This document shows positions 44,630 to 49,327 of a stretch of DNA of 49,327 nucleotides, in pieces. Positions within the stretch are counted from its first letter, which is position 1; every line of letters starts with the position of its first letter. The notes below the pieces were generated by a model that worked only from the letters and a program-made list of their open reading frames with translations, was not told the DNA's origin and made no database searches. This DNA comes from Flavobacterium sp. Lineage in GTDB: Bacteria > Bacteroidota > Bacteroidia > Flavobacteriales > Flavobacteriaceae. The translations under genes and the position numbers were made by a program. The DNA lies in the NCBI GenBank assembly GCA_014378065.1, contig JACMOK010000032.1, positions 1 through 49,327 of the forward strand. Direction: 5' to 3'.

Positions 44630-47173
44630 TTATTGTTGGACAATTTTGATTTTTTTTTGTTGGCCGTTGGATTTTATTGTAATTAAATATATGCCTTTTT
44701 CTAACGCCGACAAATCGATGGTGGCATTGCTGTAATGAACAGTTTTTGAAATCAGGGTTTTGCCTAAAATATCAGCGACTTCAATACTGTTGATGGTGGT
44801 TGCTGTATTTTTGAAAGCAAAGGTCACGATGCCAGATGTTGGATTTGGAAAGTAGTCGAAAGCATCTGCATCAAAAGCATTTACGCCTAGGAAAGGAACG
44901 AATTCCGTCGTGCAAGTATTGGTCACGATCGCGGGATTAAAATCGAAGAAAATATCAGCGCTGTTCGGGATGATGTCGCCCAGAGCATATCCAGGTTTTG
45001 GTTTGATTTGAAAAACGATATACCCATGGCCGGTTAATTCGTCACCAACAACAGACGGCGGCAGATTGATTCCGTCAAATCGCCAAGTTAAGTTTGTTCC
45101 CACGCGGTCTAAAACATACGGATGACTAGCTGTCACCATTTTTATCGAATTTTCATCGAGTTTAGCATCCAGAATGTCATTGACACGAATACTTATTGCA
45201 GCTGCCGTGCCCGTATTTTCAAAACGAACAGTGTAAGTCAAATAATCATTGGCTGTAAAGTCGTCGTATACAATTTTTCCAGCGTGGCTTTCAGTTTTGT
45301 TGTTCGGATCATACGAACCGCCAATGGTTTGGCACAACACACTGGTATTGTTCCCAGGATTTACATCGGATACCGGAATAGTTATCGATACCGAATTGTT
45401 CAATATTTGCCCCAAAGCCACCGAAGGAATCGGGGGCACCATCATGGTAACTTGTATCGTTCGGGATTCGTCTGGCAACAAATTACTGAAGTTATAGGTG
45501 AATCCGGTGGCGGTAGTGGTCGCACTTGCTTCCGAATTAGCCGTTATGCTCAACAGACTGTCTTTTGTAAAAGTGATCGTTCCCGCCGTCATGGTTTGGT
45601 TGCCGATATTTCTGTAGTAAATAGTACCCACATAATTAAACCCAGGTCGGGGCAACCCACCGTACAGATAGATTTGAACATCTTGACACGGACTTTGGAC
45701 GATCGGGAAATTATAGGTTGTGATTCCCGATCCTGTCGGCACGGTTATGTCGTTAAAAACAACAGTTGATGCGTCAAATTGGGCAGTACAATTGTTGTAC
45801 AAATTATAAGTTAAATCATAGCTATTGCTGGGATTGCTTTCATAAATGAGGGCCATTCCGTCTGGGCTATACGAATCGTGAACAACTCCACTATTATTTA
45901 ATTGGTATGTAAAATAGCCCTGATTGATACTTTGCTCCCCAACGTTTTGCACGCCGTTATTGTTGGTGTCAAAGAATGCACTAAGTTTGATTCCGTCTGA
46001 AATGTTGAGCGTTACTGCTGGGTTCTGATCAAAAACTTTGGCGTAGCTTGAGAAACCATTGGCTGTGCCTAGGAGCGCTATCCAGTTTGAAACACTACCG
46101 TTATTGATGTCTGACTGCGTTAGTGCACAATTCAATGTTGCGACAGTGGTGGCTCCGGCAGCCAAATTTGAAACAGTGCCCACAGCGTATGGCACCATAT
46201 GAATACTATAATTAACGGTCTCCATCGGACAACTCAAATTGTTGGTAATGGTCACGGTATAGGCAATAATATCTCCTAAATTTGTAATACCGTCGTTGTT
46301 ATAGTCAACATAAGCAGCCGACATTGTTCCTGCAATATTGTCTAAATACCCAACATTCGCAGTGACCTCGGGCGAGTAACAACCCGAATTGTTCATCACC
46401 CTAAAATAATAATAATCGGGTGCTAAGCCCGTGAGCGTGTAGGTGTTTCCAGTGCCTGTAATGGTAGTAACAGCCGAATTATAAGTTCGGTACTTCAAAC
46501 TCCAGGTTCCTGATGTGGGCAGATCAGTCAATACGATGCTGTCTGAGGGATCGACACAAGTTTGAGGAACAACCGTTAAAGTTTGTAGCAAATTGGCTGC
46601 AATAAAAACAGTTACATAGGCGGTTCCGCAGCCCATATTGTCTGTTATCGAAACAACATAATTTCCTGGTGTCAAGTTGGTGAGCGTATAAGTCGATCCT
46701 GAACTGTTGATCGGTGCGCCGCCGTTGTATGTCATTGTCCAATTTCCTAAAGGCAAACCAGAAAAAATAGCGGTTCCGCCAAAATTGTTACAACTGGGTT
46801 GTATTACGCTGACAATTGGCGTAATTGGGCTGCAAATGATGACATTTACCACTCCGGTAGCACAACTCGTAGGATTTGCCGTTTCGCAAACTTGATAAGT
46901 CAAAGTATACATGCCTGCATTGAGCCCTGAAGCCACTAGAACATTGGCACCAGAAACAGAGAGCCCGCTATTCGTTGCACTCACAAAACTAATATTTACC
47001 TGAGATTCTATAATCTGATTCCCGTTTATTGTAACGTAGCCGGGTAAGTATATATTGGAAGTATTATTGGAGGCAAAGTTTGCGTTGGCTTCGTTGGCGA
47101 TGATTTGTCCTAATGCAAGGGTACTCCAAATCAATCCAAAAAACAAAAATAAGTGGTGCTGCTGTCTTTTCAT
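44630..47173 (-). CDS. Large T9SS-exported surface protein (array gene 2 of 3)
   Basis: 847 residues with a signal peptide ending STLALGQ. One beta-rich repeat (GMYTLTYQVCETANPTSC) is followed by two SprB-like repeats (QPSCNNFGGTAIFSGLPLG; TPGNYVVSITDNMGCG). Then come a DUF11-like domain (VDYNNDGITNLGDIIAYTV), a prealbumin-like fold (KLSAFFDTNNNGVQNVGEQ), a surface domain with SYDPNNKTESHAG and YTVRFENTGTAAAI, and a type A sorting domain (FDYFPNPTSGIVTF, KGIYLITIKSNGQ). The order closely parallels the broken neighbour upstream and serves as its reference. It starts 11 bp after the orphan sorting-domain fragment. Confidence 0.9.
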   Translation of the reverse strand: MKRQQHHLFLFFGLIWSTLALGQIIANEANANFASNNTSNIYLPGYVTINGNQIIESQVNISFVSATNSGLSVSGANVLVASGLNAGMYTLTYQVCETANPTSCATGVVNVIICSPITPIVSVIQPSCNNFGGTAIFSGLPLGNWTMTYNGGAPINSSGSTYTLTNLTPGNYVVSITDNMGCGTAYVTVFIAANLLQTLTVVPQTCVDPSDSIVLTDLPTSGTWSLKYRTYNSAVTTITGTGNTYTLTGLAPDYYYFRVMNNSGCYSPEVTANVGYLDNIAGTMSAAYVDYNNDGITNLGDIIAYTVTITNNLSCPMETVNYSIHMVPYAVGTVSNLAAGATTVATLNCALTQSDINNGSVSNWIALLGTANGFSSYAKVFDQNPAVTLNISDGIKLSAFFDTNNNGVQNVGEQSINQGYFTYQLNNSGVVHDSYSPDGMALIYESNPSNSYDLTYNLYNNCTAQFDASTVVFNDITVPTGSGITTYNFPIVQSPCQDVQIYLYGGLPRPGFNYVGTIYYRNIGNQTMTAGTITFTKDSLLSITANSEASATTTATGFTYNFSNLLPDESRTIQVTMMVPPIPSVALGQILNNSVSITIPVSDVNPGNNTSVLCQTIGGSYDPNNKTESHAGKIVYDDFTANDYLTYTVRFENTGTAAAISIRVNDILDAKLDENSIKMVTASHPYVLDRVGTNLTWRFDGINLPPSVVGDELTGHGYIVFQIKPKPGYALGDIIPNSADIFFDFNPAIVTNTCTTEFVPFLGVNAFDADAFDYFPNPTSGIVTFAFKNTATTINSIEVADILGKTLISKTVHYSNATIDLSALEKGIYLITIKSNGQQKKIKIVQQ

Positions 47174-47184
47174 TGTATCAATTA

Positions 47185-47451
47185 TTAGCTTTTAGTTTTT
47201 ATTATTTTAACGATTTTAACTTGCGCCCCAGTCGTCACTTTTACAAAGTATATACCATGGGCAAGTCTAGATAAATCGAGCATCGTTTGTACATCATTAA
47301 CTTGCTGAACTTTCACTTCCTGACCCAAAACCGATCTAAGCGGTACCGAATCAATCTGCTCTGCATTCGAAATGTATAGCGTATGTTGCATAGGATTTGG
47401 ATAGAGCGAAAGCTTGCCAAACGCAAAATTTTCAGTTTTCAAAGTATTCAC
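47185..47451 (-). pseudogene. Detached T9SS sorting domain of the broken array gene
   Basis: 88 codons after a GTG (47449-47451), containing the sorting-domain text LSLYPNPMQHTLY and AHGIYFVKVTTGAQVKIVKI, complete in itself. It has no signal peptide, so it could not be exported alone. It is in the same frame as the large ORF upstream: between the two lie TAA (47455-47457) and one TTT codon. It is therefore best read as the 3' end of that gene cut off by a nonsense codon. Confidence 0.8.
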
Positions 47452-47454
47452 AAA

Positions 47455-49327
47455 TTACGTCATGGTGGTATTGGTTTGAATGGCCTGATTTGAAATCACA
47501 TCGCCGAGTACATCGCCTGATTTTGGTTTTACTTGAAAAACAATATAGCCGCGGCCAATATTCGTTTCGGCCACTGGAGGAGGGAAATTGATACCGTCAA
47601 ATTTCCAGGTCAAATTGTTACCTATTCGGTCTAGAGTATAGTTGTGACTTGCCGCTATCGTTCGAACCGTAGTTTCATCCAATTTGGCATCCAAGACATC
47701 ATTCACCCTAACGTTTACCGCATTAGCAGTTCCAGCATTTTCAAATCGGATGGTGTAGGTCAGATAACCGTTGGCGTTAGCAAATGTAACCGCTGGAGAT
47801 ACCGATAGTATCGTCACTATATTGTCTTTCGTAAACGTAAGCGTATCATTCGCAATGGGAGTTGTTCCGTTATTTTTATAGATTACTTGATTGTAATACG
47901 TAAACCCAGGACGTGGCGGTGCTCCATGAGGCGTAACATAAACCGTCAATTCAGTGTAAGGTACCACCGTAATCGGGAAATTATAGGTCACCATGCCAGA
48001 ACCGACGGCCACTGTAACATTGTTATACGCAGCCGGAGAAACGCTGTATTGAAAAGCATAGGCGCTGTTTACAGCAAAGCCTAAATTATAAGAAGTAGCC
48101 GGGTTGCTTTCATACAAATAATACGAGCCATTAGTAGCGATACGTTGCACCGTGCCGTTATTGTTAATTTCATATTGGTATTCTCCCAAAGTAAAATTAG
48201 CTTCTAAACCATCTTTGATCCCGTTGCCATTCGTGTCGACGAAAGCAATCAATTTGATGCCGTTGGTAATATTTAAGTTGGTTGTGGCTTGGGCGCTGTC
48301 GGTTACGGTGCAAGGCCCAACTGTTGCCGTTGCCGTTTTTACGACAAAACCAGTATTGAGATCACTTTGCGTAATGGCATAGGTAGCCGAAAATGTGGTG
48401 CTGTCGGTGGTGCCGGCCGACAAAGAAGAAAGCGGTCCGCCAACTATGTTTAAGCCGGTGCCATCGACGATCCCGTTGGTCAACGCACAACTGCTGTTGT
48501 TGGACACCTCCACCTGATACTTGATGACATCGCCCACATTTGTTACGCCATCACCGTTAAAATCGACATAGGTGCCATTCAAAGAGGTGGTAACAAAGCT
48601 TAGTTCTATGCTGACGGGAGGAGCGAAACAACCCGTGTTATTGGCTACATTAAAGGAGTAAATTCCGGGGAGCAAATTGTTCACCAAGGTCGTGTTTCCG
48701 CTACCGCTTAAAAATTGAAAGCCATTTTTGTATAAATTCCAAGTCCCAGTGGCGGGCAAACCAATCAATTCAACACCCGCGGTCGAACTGCCGCATGAAG
48801 GTTGTGTGACACCTCCAATAATCGGTGCGGCTACATTACATCCGATACTTACGGCTGCAAAGCCGGTGACACAGTTGTTGGGATTGGAAAGTTCACAAAT
48901 TTGATAGTTTACTGAGTAGGTTCCGGCCGGCGCGGAGCCGTTAGAAAAAACCAAAGCGCCATTGTTGTTTACCGTGATGTAGTTGCTGGTTGCTGAGACT
49001 TGCGAGGTGGATACCTGAGACAAACTGATCGGCAAGCCATTCAAGTCATCATTGGCTAACACGTCATTGAGTACGACCACTGTGGCAGCACCATTTGTGG
49101 TATTGGCAAAATCATTTTCGGCATAAATCTGATTGGGTATAACGCTTACCGTGCCCAAGGCAAAGGCGCAACTGCTAGGGTTGCTGATCTGACAAATTTG
49201 ATATTCCGCATTGTAGGTTCCGGAAAGCGCGGATCCCCTAAGCACAACCGATCCGGTCGCATTGACGCTAACAAAATTATTGGTCGAAGTGACTTGTGTG
49301 ATATTGACCTGTGATAAAGAAACAGGC
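47455..49327 (-). CDS. Large T9SS-type surface protein, 5'-partial, missing its own sorting domain
   Basis: The frame is open to the window edge, so the N-terminus lies outside. Two or more tandem beta-rich repeats of about 95 residues (each with NDDLNGLPISLSQVS and AGTYSVNYQICELSNPNNC) are followed by an SprB-like repeat, a DUF11-like domain (VDFNGDGVTNVGDVIKYQV) and a prealbumin-like fold (FVDTNGNGIKDGLEANF). In the next domain it jumps from FTKDNIVTILSVSPA to TFANANGYLTYTIRF, where the paralogue at 44630 has about 86 more residues including SYDPNNKTE. Near the end it lacks about ten residues equal to SADIFFDFNP. It then stops at TAA, just before a sorting domain in the same frame. Probably a decaying gene. 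Confidence 0.75.
   Translation of the reverse strand, partial: PVSLSQVNITQVTSTNNFVSVNATGSVVLRGSALSGTYNAEYQICQISNPSSCAFALGTVSVIPNQIYAENDFANTTNGAATVVVLNDVLANDDLNGLPISLSQVSTSQVSATSNYITVNNNGALVFSNGSAPAGTYSVNYQICELSNPNNCVTGFAAVSIGCNVAAPIIGGVTQPSCGSSTAGVELIGLPATGTWNLYKNGFQFLSGSGNTTLVNNLLPGIYSFNVANNTGCFAPPVSIELSFVTTSLNGTYVDFNGDGVTNVGDVIKYQVEVSNNSSCALTNGIVDGTGLNIVGGPLSSLSAGTTDSTTFSATYAITQSDLNTGFVVKTATATVGPCTVTDSAQATTNLNITNGIKLIAFVDTNGNGIKDGLEANFTLGEYQYEINNNGTVQRIATNGSYYLYESNPATSYNLGFAVNSAYAFQYSVSPAAYNNVTVAVGSGMVTYNFPITVVPYTELTVYVTPHGAPPRPGFTYYNQVIYKNNGTTPIANDTLTFTKDNIVTILSVSPAVTFANANGYLTYTIRFENAGTANAVNVRVNDVLDAKLDETTVRTIAASHNYTLDRIGNNLTWKFDGINFPPPVAETNIGRGYIVFQVKPKSGDVLGDVISNQAIQTNTTMT

Noticed and set aside
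1..49327. CRISPR arrays, tRNA or rRNA genes, insertion sequences
   Set aside because: No regularly spaced repeats, no cloverleaf-like sequence ending in CCA, no transposase and no rRNA blocks were seen in the intergenic regions.

Overview
The window reads as a chromosomal segment of a Flavobacterium-like member of the Bacteroidetes. Supporting signs are moderately AT-rich DNA, repeated TAnnTTTG -7 promoter boxes in place of sigma70-type boxes, starts that mostly lack Shine-Dalgarno sequences, cell-surface proteins with type IX secretion (T9SS) sorting domains, a short NuoG, and a dispersed intergenic hairpin repeat present in three copies. No tRNA, rRNA, CRISPR array, insertion sequence or prophage module was recognised.

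Layout: (1) 1-5383 is an SOS-type mutagenesis locus. On the minus strand, dinB (Y-family polymerase), a DnaE2-like C-family polymerase and an SRAP/YedK-type protein (cut by the window edge) form a probable operon. A self-cleaving XRE-S24 (LexA/CI-like) repressor gene is divergent from it across a 98-bp control region. (2) 5384-6106 has no firm gene. It holds a possible small ORF, a gene remnant and hairpin repeat copy 1. (3) 6107-19079 is a complete 14-gene respiratory complex I operon, nuoA to nuoN, on the minus strand, with a NuoG of only 349 residues and repeat copy 2 between nuoH and nuoI. (4) 19335-22631 carries a cold-shock protein, aspartyl-tRNA synthetase and a secreted protein with a C-terminal YceI domain. 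(5) 22833-26407 is an operon of a secreted serine beta-lactamase-like hydrolase with a TPR-like tail, a LytS-type histidine kinase and a LytTR response regulator, followed by a small MORN-repeat protein. (6) 26944-33616 is a TetR-regulated tripartite efflux operon (TetR, TolC-like, lipoprotein adaptor, RND pump) with a nested palindrome over its promoter. (7) 33775-36377 holds a polyprenyl diphosphate synthase, an unknown multi-pass membrane protein, a small conserved-looking protein and a convergent outer-membrane beta-barrel protein. (8) 36492-40658 is sucA-sucB (2-oxoglutarate dehydrogenase E1 and E2) with repeat copy 3 between them, then a TetA-like MFS exporter. (9) 42008-49327 is a minus-strand tandem array of three large paralogous T9SS surface proteins. 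The third runs off the window and is broken: relative to its neighbour it lacks about 86 residues and a further ~10 residues, and an in-frame TAA separates it from its sorting domain.

Most of the sequence is core metabolism. The parts most worth a second look are the polymerase/SRAP/S24 cassette and its operator, the hairpin repeat family inside operons, the short NuoG, the hydrolase-LytS-LytR operon, the pump with extra membrane segments, and the decaying T9SS array.
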